From Angiostrongylus vasorum (Eukaryota > Nematoda > Chromadorea > Rhabditida > Metastrongylidae), in the NCBI GenBank assembly GCA_018806985.1, contig JADANN010000369.1:124001-188000 (forward strand): a stretch of DNA of 64,000 nucleotides, read 5' to 3'. Positions 12,148 through 24,157 of this stretch are shown here, piece by piece. The notes under the pieces were generated by a model, which worked only from the letters and a program-made list of their open reading frames with translations, was not told the origin of the DNA and did no database searches. Both the position numbers and the translations under genes were made by a program. Each line of letters starts with the position of its first letter. Positions within the stretch are counted from its first letter, which is position 1.

Positions 12148-12155
12148 GTGCAAAT

Positions 12156-12300
12156 CACTTTTTTTATTTCACGTGACCCTTCACGCATCTGCTGTGTGAG
12201 TTCCAGCACTTTTTGCACTCACTTTGTTTTTCCTCACTTTCCAGGTCCGCGAATGTTCTCGAGGGTTTCGTGTTCTTTCGGATGCTGCTTGAGGATTTCG
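12156..12300 (-). repeat. SINE-B 3' fragment
   Basis: Reverse-strand match to the 3' half of SINE-B: TTTTATTTCACGTGACCC, TTCCAGCACTTTTTGCA and TTTCGGATGCTGCTTG correspond to the antisense of the tail at 16560-16690. Confidence 0.55.
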
Positions 12301-14559
12301 TCTAATTTGTAAGTGGTGAATGCCGTGGAGTGCTAGTCGAAGTGTTCTTGGTGATATAACTGAGTATTAATAAATAATAACGACAACAATATTAGAAATG
12401 ACATGCAACCCTTGCCTAGAAACGAAATCGACGGAGGTGATTCAGTGATTGTTTTTACGCACCCACGAGCATTTCCAGTCTTCTCTAAGAGCTTGCAATT
12501 CTTGCATATAATAAGTATTCTTCAGACAGAATTTCGTGTAAATGATATACACATTGTGTTACGTCTATCGAAACATTGAGAGCAATTATGCTTCTTACAG
12601 CGGCTGCTCCTCTTGGTGACCACTCCAGTGCTCATTTCCGATTGTGCTGCTTTTGTAATAGCCTTATAAAAACCAACACCTCATCTCCACTTTTCCAAAT
12701 CTTTATTAACACTTTGTTCAAGGAAACGCGAAATGGGCAGTGTCGAAGCATTCCCGCCCCTAATACGGCGCGATCACACTCCCTAACATCGCGGCCTTGA
12801 TAGTGCCTTCGACGACTCTAAAGTGATCTTCTGTACTGGTTACGTAACATCTGCAACGAGTAGGTTAACGCAAGAAGAACGGTAATAAGAGCTTGCCTTT
12901 CTTTACAGTTGTGCTGAATAGTTTGAAGGAGAAATTTTAGACCCCCTGGCAGACAGTGTAGACAGATAGACAGTATAGACTTTACATACTGAATAAAAAG
13001 CTTAGCTGTCCAGATCTTCCGTGGCAATTTCTGCTCAACTGAGTGGGAAGCCTCTTAAGTCGACGAAAGCTAGACAAATGCATGATGATACGATTATTCT
13101 TTACCCTGTTGAAGACATTTTGAATAAGGATTTTGCTAACAACTGACTGCTGACAAAGGAGACGGTGCTTGCAGAAGTCATTTAGGACTCGGTTGTTGAG
13201 AACAAGGTGGCTCCCCACTACTTTGCATTCATTTGAAACCTCCAAATCTGATAGATAACGTGTGAAAGCTATGTTCCATGCGTTAACAACCTTTAATGGT
13301 GATGCGCTCAAAGTAAACATAGAAACGTTTCAAAACACTACAGCCTCAAGGCACTCATTATCTTTCAGTTGTGTTGCAAATCATATGATCAAGAAACTAC
13401 TTTGAAATTTATCTTTTTCCGAAATTTATCACGCATTCCAACGCAGACGTTCTTCTAAAGATCTGCAGACCACATACTCTGTAAAGATAGAAATAGTCAT
13501 TGGAAATTCTGTTTAATACATCAATAGGTGGATTCGACCTAATTCATCGTCCTCAGTCGGCTAGAGACAGTCGTAGGAATTACTACCAACATTTCACCAT
13601 ATACTGTACTTTTTCTAGCAGTGGATTTTTATCAAAAAATGATATGCGAGGTGCCTTATTATAAGCTGAATGATGGCAAATAATTCCCATGTGGTGAGAA
13701 ATTCACTAGTACGAACATCGTCGAAGTAAGATGGTTGCGGGAGGAAAAGCAGCACTTTTGTGGAAAACGGCGTTGAACAGGGGGAGAGGATGAAATAATC
13801 TCACTAAGTAGTTAGGCTCATCTACAGTTCTGAATGAATAAACATAACGAGATTTGTCGAGAAACAGAAAAACTGGGACCATGACTGACTGTGGCACTTC
13901 AGCGAGAAGTAGGTGCCCAGACTGTAATTCGATTCATGTGAATCTTCAAATCCCTTGAAATTACTAAGTGATCTTTCTCTTCCTATTGACGTATGCAAAC
14001 ACGAAAATCGTCTGAAGTGCACGGTTATCCAGATATGTCGTATATAATTTTTAGTCCTAATAATCAGGCAGGAATTGAAGAGTGCACCAGCAAACATTAT
14101 TCGCACCTGTCGTGATCACCAGTTTCGTGAGGAACACAGAGCGCGCCGCCCTTCCATATGCGAGGTTTTTTTCACCGTTTTTGGGAGAAAGTTACAAATG
14201 AAAGCTAGTCCGATCTTAAAGTCGCAAATTTTTTTGCATTTCGTGCTAAGAGACCGTGTTGTAAATGAGCTCCTTCTCTACATTCTAGATTGGCACCTAG
14301 ACACCCCCTCCTGTTTCTATAATAGGGCAGTGAACCTATCAAGAGAGCTCAAACATGCTTGCAAAATGTCTCAGTAAGCCTTACCAAATCAGGATTCTTT
14401 CTTTTGAAGTTGAAGATAAGAAAGAAAGCATGAAAAGAGGCACAGATCTGGAACCTGGTCACAATAGAGCTAACTTTCGTCGAGCTAGACTCAATAATTT
14501 ACATATATTTCTGCTAATTACGCTTTGCCTTCAATTGGAGAATACCTGAAATCATTGGC
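12301..14559. other. no gene recognised
   Basis: Scattered short frames only. A block near 12745 (TCGAAGCATTCCCGCCCCTA) resembles 59240 (TCGAAGCACTCCCGCACGTA), so an old shared repeat is possible. Nothing else supported. Confidence 0.35.
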
Positions 14560-15670
14560 ACACACGTGGCCCACGACCATTCTGCCTCAAGAAGGATAAC
14601 CAAAGAGATCATCCTAACTATCTTCTGATATGCTTATTGAATGTGCTCTACAAGCTGTTCACTTAGGTTATCGTATACGGCATATCGATGGCTTTAGAAT
14701 GAGTACGACTAGGTAGGCAACGAGACCTTCTGCAAGGGTTTTCCTGCATAGAACACATACAAATGGCCTTACGGATCATAGAATCCCGTCGGGAGTTCCA
14801 CCTGAAGTCGCAACGAGTGAAACACTTTCAGCATTCGTCGATTGAGGAGTGCGCCCGCTCTGTATATCTAAATCACAGCATCGTAAATGCACTCACTTAG
14901 ATAGAGCTTTTCCATCACGTCCTAGCATTCGCTCCCGTAGTTGAGTCATAAAACAACTCCTTGCGCGACCTAAAAGTTTATATCACTGAACAAACCACAT
15001 TAGGATATACTCGCTATTTGAGAGAAGGTCAGGTAGAACACTAGAAAACCGAAAATGCCTTTGTTACTGGTCGAAACATACTGTCGTAAGCGAATCTCAC
15101 CTAAGTGGGTAAATCTGGTTCGGCCATAAAAAAGATAGTTCAACGCGACAACCGAAATAAAGTGTACAAGTCTTTCGACTGGAACGTGAAGGGCATACGT
15201 TTCCATGGCAGATTTCTGTCGAGAGTTTCTTTCTACCGAAAAAAGCACCATCTTTCTAGAAGTACCAACATGAGAGAAGACGATGCTGAGTGAGCTCAAC
15301 GAAGCGGGGAAAAAAATCGTTGGACTACGCAAAAAACAGGATGAAGGCCCAATCCTTGGAGAACTCATGGTGTGATGGTGAACGAATCAGAGCGGATGGT
15401 TCTCTGATTGCAAAGAACGTCTTGCACTTTACCTTGACCGTTCAATGAACATGGATAACAACATGAAAGAGGAATTAGACAGAAGAAGGAGAGCAGGATG
15501 GGCCACATTCGAAATTCTCGGAGAGACACTTAACAACCAATGGATCCGAAACTCCGCGCTCAACTTTTTAACTAGACCGTCCTGCCAGCGCTCTGTAACG
15601 CAACAAAGAAACGATCTTTTATTCAATCAAGTCAACAGTTTTGCACCATCTACAGCTCTTGTTTGACGTC
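14560..15670 (+). mobile_element. relic of an older RTE lineage (reverse transcriptase fragments)
   Basis: Degenerate plus-strand coding traces occur in the right order for an RTE reverse transcriptase. They are ICLLNVLYKLFT near 14640, a GFSCIEHIQM-like trace near 14740 and KGIRFHGRFLS near 15190. Next come a MLSELNEAGKKI-like stretch near 15285 and SMNMDNNMKEELDRRRRAGW near 15445. Stops and shifts separate them and the FADD motif is not intact. The wording differs from copies A-D, so this is a separate, older lineage. Confidence 0.55.
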
Positions 15671-16325
15671 TTCTCGGAGTCAATATCCATTCATAGCGTC
15701 CAACCGCTACGTGCAGCTCATATATTCGAAATGTATCTTACCTTCGTATTCCAAGAAATTATACATTAATAGCGAAGCGCGATTAAGCGGGACACTTAGT
15801 GATAAAAGATGAAAGATTAGCGAAAAGAACAGTGGACTGAGCTCCAAAAAGATGTATTTTCTCGGATCCACCTTCACAATGGGTGGACGGCCTCGTAATT
15901 TGCATTAGTTTCGGAGCGTGGCCAGCAGACAACATCATGTTCAAAGCAGAAAACAAAACCATGAATGACAATGGAACAAGGAAGAAACGCACGGAAGATG
16001 TGCTGGGGTTCTCGGTGATCGTGAAGGCAGACGGTCCAAGTGCCCAAGTTAGTTTCTTAACAAGTGTGCTGATAGAACGGCGACTAAATTTTCGCACCAA
16101 TTTTAAACGAACAAGCATAGTGTGAAAAAATAAAAACAAGTTTGCGAACGTCTCCAAATCCTGTACAAAGGATTATAATAGCTAACGAAACTCATGGCTG
16201 CTTGAAAGTTTTGCTCTAAAGCTGAGCAAGACTCTTCATTACAAACAGATGTAATTGAATATACAGTCGCCGGAAAGCAGGAAAGTGATCGATATCTTCT
16301 AACCTTACTAAAGTCCTCATGAGAG
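15671..16325. other. no gene recognised
   Basis: Overlapping open frames at 15783-16157 occur on both strands, but neither shows a motif or splice context that lets me choose a coding strand. Confidence 0.3.
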
Positions 16326-16690
16326 AACGGATAGCACGGTGGTAGCAGTTCTGATCATCACGAGCAGGGGGCGCTGGTTCGATGCCGACCCAGGCCCACC
16401 AAAGCTCTCATCCTTCCGGGGTTGGGAAATTGCTACCGGAATTGTCCGAGAATGAATCACTCTCTGCAATCCAACTGGGGAACATCTCGGCTACCCAGGA
16501 GTCCAGAGACAGTCGAGTCGACCAGCATTCTACGACTTTCAATATGAGGTGGAAAATTGTCAACCAGCAGCAGAAACCACGCTTAAATGCTGGAAGACCT
16601 TCGTGGATGATGGATGCGAGGAAACGAAATGAATGTTAGAAGTGTTGAGATCCGCATAGTGAAGACGGGTCGTGTAAAATAAAAAAAGCA
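16326..16690 (+). repeat. SINE-B (tRNA-like head, A-rich tail), best-preserved unbroken copy
   Basis: The head has GATAGCACGGTGGTAGCAG (A-box-like) and GGTTCGATGCCGA (B-box-like) about 45 bp apart. The body has TCTCTGCAATCCAACTGGGG, the middle CAGCATTCTACGACTTTC, and the 3' part GATGCGAGGAAACGAAATGA. The tail is AAATAAAAAAAG. The head fits an RNA polymerase III promoter of a tRNA-derived SINE. Confidence 0.75.
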
Positions 16691-17940
16691 CTCATGAATA
16701 AACCTTTCGTTGATTTGGGTAAGGACAGAGTAGAAAAATCAAAGAGAGCGAAGATATAACTCAAACCACTAATTCCATCCCCATTCCGCTCTTGTTGTCT
16801 TCTAATAACTAAAATGAAATGGCGCAGCTCGACGAAGGTTTTTTTCGCAACACTAGAAGAATTTCTCGTGAAGCCAGCTGTAACAAAAGTGTTGAAGAAG
16901 TTGAAGTACTCGTCAGTACGAATGCTGTAGGAAACACTTACTTTATTGTTAGGTTCAAATCACCAGCATCGGATGTTTTTGATTGTTAAGGAAAAGATCT
17001 ATGTTGGAAGAAAACGTTAGGTTAGCGGTGACGGTAATTCGAAAGCTTTCGTGACTACTTCCTTTACAACTCTACAAACTAAATGCTTCTTTTTTCAATT
17101 TGCTATAACAAGGAAAAAGCAGTGTTTCGCGTTCTCGTGATAATCCACTCAGTCCATAAATGTACACATCGTGCCGCACTCGTACCTAAAAACCATTCTA
17201 CTCGCACGTCTATCATCTGCACAGTCTTCTCCTATCACTTTTAAAGGTGATCAGGACGAAGTTTGTAGACAACAGAGGTTCAGTATAAGGTGCAGTAGTT
17301 GGCTGTGTAATACAAATCTCCCACGTTGCACATGAACGCAATCCTTTTGGTCGCTTGTTGGTTGAGAACAGGCCTTCAAAAAAGGAAGCGTGTAGAAGTC
17401 ATGGCGAAGTTCTAGGACTGTCAGAATATATGGTGTCGGGTATCAGCAGTAAATAAGGCAAGGAACTAAAATAACATCCGGATTACGATGTTTTAAGAGC
17501 TCATAGATCGTTTAGAATTTATTACAAAGGAAAACAGTAGAGGCCAGTCTTTACATATCCCACCTCCTTATGTATACTTTAGTAACGACGTCGCATCCTA
17601 ACTGTTAAGCGCATTTCCTGTAACACATTGCTTTTAAAAATGTCTCCAACCTTTGAGTTCTTTATAAAATTGCTCAAGCCATGTCATAAATAAAAGAAGA
17701 GGAGCACAAAGGTTACTCTCGACTGATTATTTTGTCTTTGTGACTTTGGCTGCCCTCGACCAGGTTGACACATCTTTATAATACTTTGTCGTCGTGCCCA
17801 GATGGTGCTTCATAGAATGTGCGTACTGTGAATGGCGTGTGGAGATCTACATAGGAATGTCATTATCCTCTTCACAGTCACTATAGTGTACCGTTGATGC
17901 TTCAGTGATGCTGTTCTCCCTTGAATAAAGATTCCTGTTG
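16691..17940. other. no gene recognised
   Basis: No supported exon or repeat. Possible upstream region of the small ORF at 17947, with acceptor-like CTCTTCACAG near 17868-17877 and GATGCTTCAG near 17898. Confidence 0.35.
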
Positions 17941-17946
17941 ACCTCA

Positions 17947-18222
17947 ATGCTCGTCTTAAGTTGCGTCACTATGTATCTATTGATCTTTACATTGTATTTG
18001 CCTCAATGTTTGTGCAAAAACGTCAAGTCTTTGAGGCAACCGCTCACACCGAAGGATGTCCAAGTGCTGCCACACATCTTGCCGTCACCACCGGCTACCG
18101 TCATCCACAACTCAAGCAGTGGTGATGAGTCCGGTGATGATGTCATAACGTCTTATTGTCCTAACGAGGAGCCCACTTTTACTACTAGTCAAGAGCTCAA
18201 TAAACCGGGTTTGTTTGATTAG
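17947..18222 (+). CDS. hypothetical small secreted protein (single exon, 91 aa)
   Basis: ATG-to-TAG frame with a strong N-terminal hydrophobic stretch (MLVLSCVTMYLLIFTLYLPQ) ending at CLC, a plausible signal peptidase site. The mature part is about 68 residues, polar and acidic in the middle (SSSGDESGDD), with one cysteine. Nearest downstream polyadenylation signal is AATAAA at 18424. No similarity to other genes in the window and no family recognised. A first exon of a longer gene is an alternative, but the frame closes without a donor. Confidence 0.45.
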   Translation: MLVLSCVTMYLLIFTLYLPQCLCKNVKSLRQPLTPKDVQVLPHILPSPPATVIHNSSSGDESGDDVITSYCPNEEPTFTTSQELNKPGLFD

Positions 18223-18423
18223 CACTTAAGAAGTTTGCAGCATTACTAGCTTGCATCAACGATCGTCTTGCTTGTGTTGAAGATCAGTTTAGTCAGATTG
18301 GTCGTCTTGATTGAGATTTGAGGTATATGCAGAGGGTGTGAATGTTCTCTGCATGCAGTGTTGTCAATTAACCGTGGCTATTGACTATTAATCTTACATG
18401 TTCTACATGTGTCAACATCTTGC

Positions 18424-18429
18424 AATAAA
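18424..18429 (+). terminator. candidate polyadenylation signal AATAAA
   Basis: About 200 bp beyond the stop codon at 18222, in a TGCAATAAAAAG context. Confidence 0.35.
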
Positions 18430-19489
18430 AAGTGTTGAAACAGTTTGATTACAACCGTATCCAATCCGTTGCGATCGGTCTGTTTAGTGGTTAAAAAACA
18501 TGTAGCTGCTGCCATTGGCCATCTCCATTGGTTGAACTTTTGGATGCTGGATAACCAGCTATAGGTGATGCACGTTGTTAATCGTCACAACGGCCAAACC
18601 ATCGACAAAACGGTGAAGTATTGGCGGAATATCTTGTTGCTTTAAAAAATGCGGGAATCTAGACGAGATTTTGAGCACTTGCGTTCTTTCGACTTCTAGA
18701 TATCACGGTGTAAATACTTCCACCATTTCTCTCTAATGTTTTCGCTTATCGTAATTACCTTGGTATCCGTGGGAATTACTGCTTATAGTAATGCTGAAAC
18801 AAGAGTTTAAGTTTTGCAATAAAGGTATATAATAGTCCTGTTGCTGACTAGAGTACTGAAATAAGTAGATATCCGTCCTATGCGAAGTCTCAACCGACTT
18901 GGTGTAAATTCAACAGTGTCGAAGTTTTCTTGATGTTTCTTTCAAAGTACCTCATCAGCATTTGTTCAGAAAAGGAACCGTTCTTGCGAGAAAAACATGA
19001 AAATTGCTTTTTCCCTTCTTGAGAGATTCTTCAGTCTACGTGTGCTTGACTGTTAAACAGGTGAAACTTTAGAAATGCTGCCAATTCTTTGGAATTCTGA
19101 GGACTTACAATGCGTTGTATGTCAGAAAAGTCGAGCCAGATTCTGACGCGTATTTAGACTACGTTGTGATTTTTTAACCGGTCTCTGAAGTGCTTCATTG
19201 TTGCACTGGCTGACTCATTTACCATTTTTGGCAGTGTACCTGGAGAAAACTTTCCAGAGTTCTTATTTTCTTCAGCAGTGCTCATTGTGTGTTCGCTATT
19301 ATTGCCGTTTCAAAGTTTCTTTTAATAGTATCCGGGAGTATCTTATTTAAAAAGGTAAGAAAAAACTGCATTTCTAGAAGTTCTATTCGAAGCTTTGAAT
19401 GAAAAGGTGGAAATGAAATGCGAGTTCCAATTCTAATGGTGTCGTAATGCGTCCGAGAAAAGTCCTACTCTGCAGTTACAATTATACAA
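18430..19489. other. no gene recognised
   Basis: No exon, repeat or RNA gene that I can support. Confidence 0.35.
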
Positions 19490-19668
19490 TAAACTCGCAT
19501 GGTGTGGTGGTGAACGCGTTACTCCTCGGAAAGGACAACATCGCGTTCGTTCCCCCACCATAGACACCTGCGGTCCAGAGTTTTGCAAATATCTCAGCAA
19601 CCTTGTGGTTGTATTTCGCAGAATACCCTACCATGAAAATTGTAGTAGGCAGAAAATAAAAAAAGATA
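19490..19668 (+). repeat. foldback family C unit (tRNA-like core and 3' arm)
   Basis: Core CATGGTGTGGTGGTGAACGC with CGTTCGTTCCCCC some 40 bp on looks like pol III A and B boxes. It is followed by TTTTGCAAATATCTCAGC, then the hairpin-containing arm CCCTACCATGAAAATTGTAG and GTAGGCAGAAAATAAAA. Confidence 0.6.
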
Positions 19669-20218
19669 AAACATATACAATAAACCGTTCTCCAGACGAG
19701 TCCACAAATCACAAACGAGGGTACTGATCCAATACCATTTCAAATCTTATTGCTAGTGTGAATAGCAGTTGCCATGGAAGGCGTGCGAGTATGAAAACTA
19801 CAGAAATAGATACTCATAAGCTGCAAAACACTTCCAAATGCTGAGAGTAATGTGTTTAAATGGCAGTAACGTACAGTTAGCTGCATAATGGATACCATTA
19901 ACAGCCACAAAACGATAGGGCAAAGGTTTCTACAATCCATTATACACAATCCGGGAAGTTCTTTCGTCGTCGAAAAACTACTGTTCATTTACAAAAATCC
20001 AGCAATTCCACAAAGGCTGGAAATTTTGCGTCGGCCAATCCGCCATAAACCCAAGACTAGGCGTCGACGCCACAGTGTTAATACGAGCTAATATCTGCTT
20101 GCCTAATGGTAGAAGCAGCTATTGATTTTTATATGAAATGCATTACCCAACTCATATCGGGCATTTGGTGTTAAACCTCAAAACCAACATTAATGTAAAT
20201 GCCCTTATGAACGTTACC

Positions 20219-20226
20219 CTTTATCT
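20219..20226 (+). repeat. 5' target-site duplication of RTE copy B
   Basis: CTTTATCT, repeated at 23282-23289 just beyond the 3' end of the element. Confidence 0.7.
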
Positions 20227-23200
20227 ACCACGGATCTCCCCATATGAGGAATCTCGATAGCCGGTTAGTCGCAAGGCTACGTGGCGCGTCTCCAGGTGGC
20301 GGATAGGGGGTTAATCGCGGAACAAAAGCGACCATTGCTGCCCTGAGACGCAAGTCGATCCAGAGTATGGGCTCCCTGTTTTTGCCGCGCCGATTTGGCA
20401 CATACTTTCTGTATTTGCTATGCGTATTCATGCATGCGTGTGTGGGTGCGTTCTCGCTTATGTGGATTGTATTTTACGAGTTAATTCGGCCTGCAATCAA
20501 GTGACAGGGAAGCAATTGGGAACTGCCCACTCTGGGAGAGACTAGCAAGCTACCCGTGAGTATACCCAACTTTCACGTTCGGAGTCCAGCTACACGTGGG
20601 TATCAAAATGTTAGGGACAGTAAAAGGAACGGGCCTCATTCCCCCTGACCTCAAAACAGAACCCGATTTGGCAGCGTTGGATAGGACGAGTACAGAGAGG
20701 ATGCAAAAAATATCACAGCCATTCTAAGCTGTCTAAACCGCAAGGAAATAAGATCTGTACCTACAATGCACGCACGCTTGCATCCGAGTTCCCGATAGAA
20801 GAGTTGATCTTGCAAGCAAGAAGGATAAGGTACGACGTCATCGGCCAGGCCTAGACCAGACGACGCCACCCATTCAACGCCGTTTGTGACACCGGAGAAG
20901 AACTGTTCCTCGGAACACGCGACGGTAGAGGAGGTGGCAGCGTCGGCGTCCTCGTCAACACGAGCTTGTCCATGAACATTGATTCAATCGAACAACTAAC
21001 AACCCGAATCGTACTCTTACGATTAAAAAGATGTGGATCAATACCGGCTTTGAAAATCTTCGTCGTTTATGCGCCAGCATCAAACTATGAAAAAAAGAAG
21101 AAGTCGAAGCGTTCTATATGGACTTGGAGAAGTTCTACAGAGAAGACTACGCATTCTTTAAGGTTATCACTGGAGATTTTGAAGCGAAGATTGGACCATG
21201 AAGAAAGTCTGAAGAACGTTACATTGGCACCCACGGATTAAAATGGAACGAACAGGGTGAGGGGCTCTCTGAGTTTATCATGACGACCAAGGCCACCCAT
21301 GCTAACTCGCAATTCTAGAATCCCCACACTCAACGATGGACGTGGGAGTGTCCCAGTGGAGAGTACCATAACGAAATAGACCACATAATAGTGAACCGAA
21401 GGTTTTGCCTAACCGATGTCGCTGTTGTCCCAAAATTATACACGGTATCAGACCACCGCTTCATTCGTGCAAGATTCCATTTTTTTTTCAGAAAGAAGAA
21501 AAAAGCCGCTAAATTTAAAGACCAAAGTCCCAGAACCACTGTGAACTGGGACTTATTCAATCCATTAGGCGGCTGTTGGGAAGATGCCGTTGTTGATAAC
21601 ATCGACGAAGAATACGATCGGCTCATTCAACATCTTTACGTTATCGCTATGAAAGCTGAGAGTTCGAAAGTCACCAAGAGACGTCTGTCTCCGGAAACAC
21701 TCGAGCTGATACGCTAGCGAGGAATCGCACGACTTGCAGGCAACCGCGAACTAACGTCCGAACTTGCAAAACAGTGCAGACAGGCGATAAAAGAAGATCT
21801 TAAAGAGAGAAGAGCAGCAGTAATGGTCGAGGCTGCAGAGGTTGGGAAAAGCATTCGCAAAACCCGCCGAAGCTTCGCCAGATACAAGGCCAAGACGATT
21901 GCACTCCGACGCCAAGACGGAACAGTTACAGCGTCCAGAAAGGCAATGGAGAAAATCATTCACGAATACTACTCAGATCTCTTTGATAGCCACGTCCACC
22001 TTCCTTCATACGAAATAAAGGAGGATGGAGATGTTTTACCACCGGTTCTCCCCTTCAGAAATCCGACGTGCCATTTCGTCGGTGTAAAATCGAACAGCAG
22101 CAGGCCCGGACAGGATAAGATCAGAACACCTGAAGAACCTTCCGCCAGTCCTCGTAAACAATGCTCTTCACACGTTACCTGTCTGAAAGCAAGGTCTCTA
22201 CTCATTGGAAGATCGGCAAGACTGTATTATTTGCTATTATTGCTCAAGAAGGGTGACCTACACGATATCGGTAATTATAGCCCAATCTGCTTGGTGTATG
22301 CCGTCTACAAACTTTTTACTCGAATCATCCTAAATATGATTGACAGAACACTGGGCGAAGGACAGTCATGTGAGCAAGCAGGGTTTCGAAAAAGAATTTA
22401 GTACGATGGATCACATCCACACGATAATAAGACTAATTGAAGTATCGCGAGAGTACGAAAGACCGCTCTGTCTCACTTTCATCGATTTAAAGAAAGCCTT
22501 TGACTTTCAATTGAGATAGAAGCAGCCATGGAAGCCCTTGATAGTCAAGGAGTCCCTACTCAGCACATAAAGATTCTTCGTGAGCTGTACAAAAAATTTC
22601 ACAACCAAGATATCACCATTCTACAACGATATTAACATTGACGTCAAAAGAGGAGTTAGGCAAGGCGATTCCATCTCGCCAAAATTATTTACCGCCACCC
22701 TCCAGAACGTCATGCGAACATTGGAATGGGATAATATGGGAGTGAAAATCGATGGTCGGCAGTTACACCATCTTCGCTTTGCTGATGACGTCGTCCTTAT
22801 AATACCAAACATTAGCCATGTGGAACGTATGCTTGCCGACTTTGATAGAAAGATCACTCAGCGTTATCGAACGTGTAGTCGAATGGACGATGCTAGGAGT
22901 ATTCCGTTTCACACAAGTAAGGAATGGGGTCCGAAGCTCAGACCTGCGTCAACGATCAAGAATCAAAGACGCCATTCTTTACGCTAAACAAGATCGAGGA
23001 TACGGTGGGCCGGACACGTAACGCGTATGAATGAGAACCGATGGACATGAGCCGTTAGTGACTGGATTCCTCGGGATGTCAAACGTACTGCAGGAAGACC
23101 ACCGACTCGATGATCAGAGTTCTTCACAAAGAGCTTTCAAGAAAGATATGATGCTCGACGAGTCCCTAGAGTGAGCAGAACCCGCTGGGCTGCTCTTGCA

Positions 23201-23281
23201 CGCGAAAGGAATGGAAGATTTACTGGCGTCCGCTCGAGTCGCTCGACGATTAACGGGAGTACAGGTGATACAGGTGGTACG
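20227..23281 (+). mobile_element. RTE-clade LINE, full-length, copy B (defective)
   Basis: About 3.05 kb bounded by the 8-bp duplication CTTTATCT. The endonuclease region is at about 20760-21240 (FVVYAPASNYE, in a broken frame). The reverse transcriptase is at about 22230-22860, with NYSPICLVYAVYKLFTRI, LTFIDLKKAFD, RGVRQGDSISPKLF and an intact FADDVVLI. A deletion just after the motif A Asp (near 22503) breaks the frame, and further stops occur. The 3' end carries a short period-9 tail (TACAGGTGA, TACAGGTGG), typical of RTE termini. Inactive, but the least damaged catalytic core of the four copies. Confidence 0.9.
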
Positions 23282-23289
23282 CTTTATCT
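23282..23289 (+). repeat. 3' target-site duplication of RTE copy B
   Basis: CTTTATCT directly after the element tail. Confidence 0.7.
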
Positions 23290-23599
23290 GCTGGAAAACA
23301 CGTCTTCACATCAGTAACGTTTGAAGATAAACACGGCCGCGACTACATAATGACGATTTCTGACAGTGTCTATCATTGCGGTCTCTGATTCCTCCGCACA
23401 CATCTGGGATGCAGTTTGAGGTTCGTTGCGTATTTCACCACTCATCTGCCGCTGCTCACCTCTAGAACTTCTGTGCCGCTGAAAGACTCCCTTGACCTTC
23501 CTGATATTTCAGTCCTCTCTGAGCTACTACCCATATTTTTGCTTTTCTCACTGCATGACTGGAAGTCGAACTGTCAGGGCACGCAATTTTCAGAAGCTG

Positions 23600-24110
23600 T
23601 CCTCAACAAGTATCTTTAAGTCAAACAATGGAGCATTACGTAACTCTCATTTATGCCGATCTGTGCTACATTGTTTTGAGAATAGGAGCTATTTCCAGGA
23701 GTTCAAAAAGTGTGTGATAGGGCTAGAACAATGTGCTTCCTCAGCACTTGCCTTAGCAAAGTCGTTTTTCGATATTTTTTGTTGTGAAACCGTGAGCGTT
23801 ACCATGTGCTCTCGTATAAACAGTGAGCCCTTTGTCAACGAGAGGTGGCAGTGTTTCTTCAGCATCGTAATCTGAGAAAACACATGTGATGAAGGCAGAG
23901 CCGGCATTGGCTTAGCCATCTAGATAGGGCTAAATTGTCGACAGATGACCGACTCACATGAGGTTAAAAACGTGGATTAGCGCCTGCAAACGCAAACCGA
24001 CCTCATCGAGGATCCACGAGGGTTGTGGAAATGCTTATCAATTGTGTGAACGTTGTTTGTTCTCCACTAATGCTTGCTTCAGCACGTTGTTCGAGGAGAA
24101 TTCGAAGTTT
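23600..24110 (+). pseudogene. family S2 gene relic, copy 2
   Basis: Aligns with 5375-5870. It has a TATTTCCAG acceptor followed by an open exon EFKKCVIGLEQCASSALALA, continuing to NERWQCFFS and a stop at 23875. Near 24020 a frame reads VVEMLINCVNVVCSPL, matching VVDMFINRVNDFSS of copy 1 but one base out of register with its upstream part. The exon is rich in cysteine, suggesting an extracellular domain. Whether any transcript survives is unknown. Confidence 0.4.
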
Positions 24111-24157
24111 AATGAACATGGGCTCCTTAACTATTTCCAATTCTACTATTTTTTACA

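Noticed and set aside
15783..16157. 124-codon minus frame and opposing 80-codon plus frame
   Set aside because: Both strands are open and neither shows a recognisable motif, so no coding call is justified.
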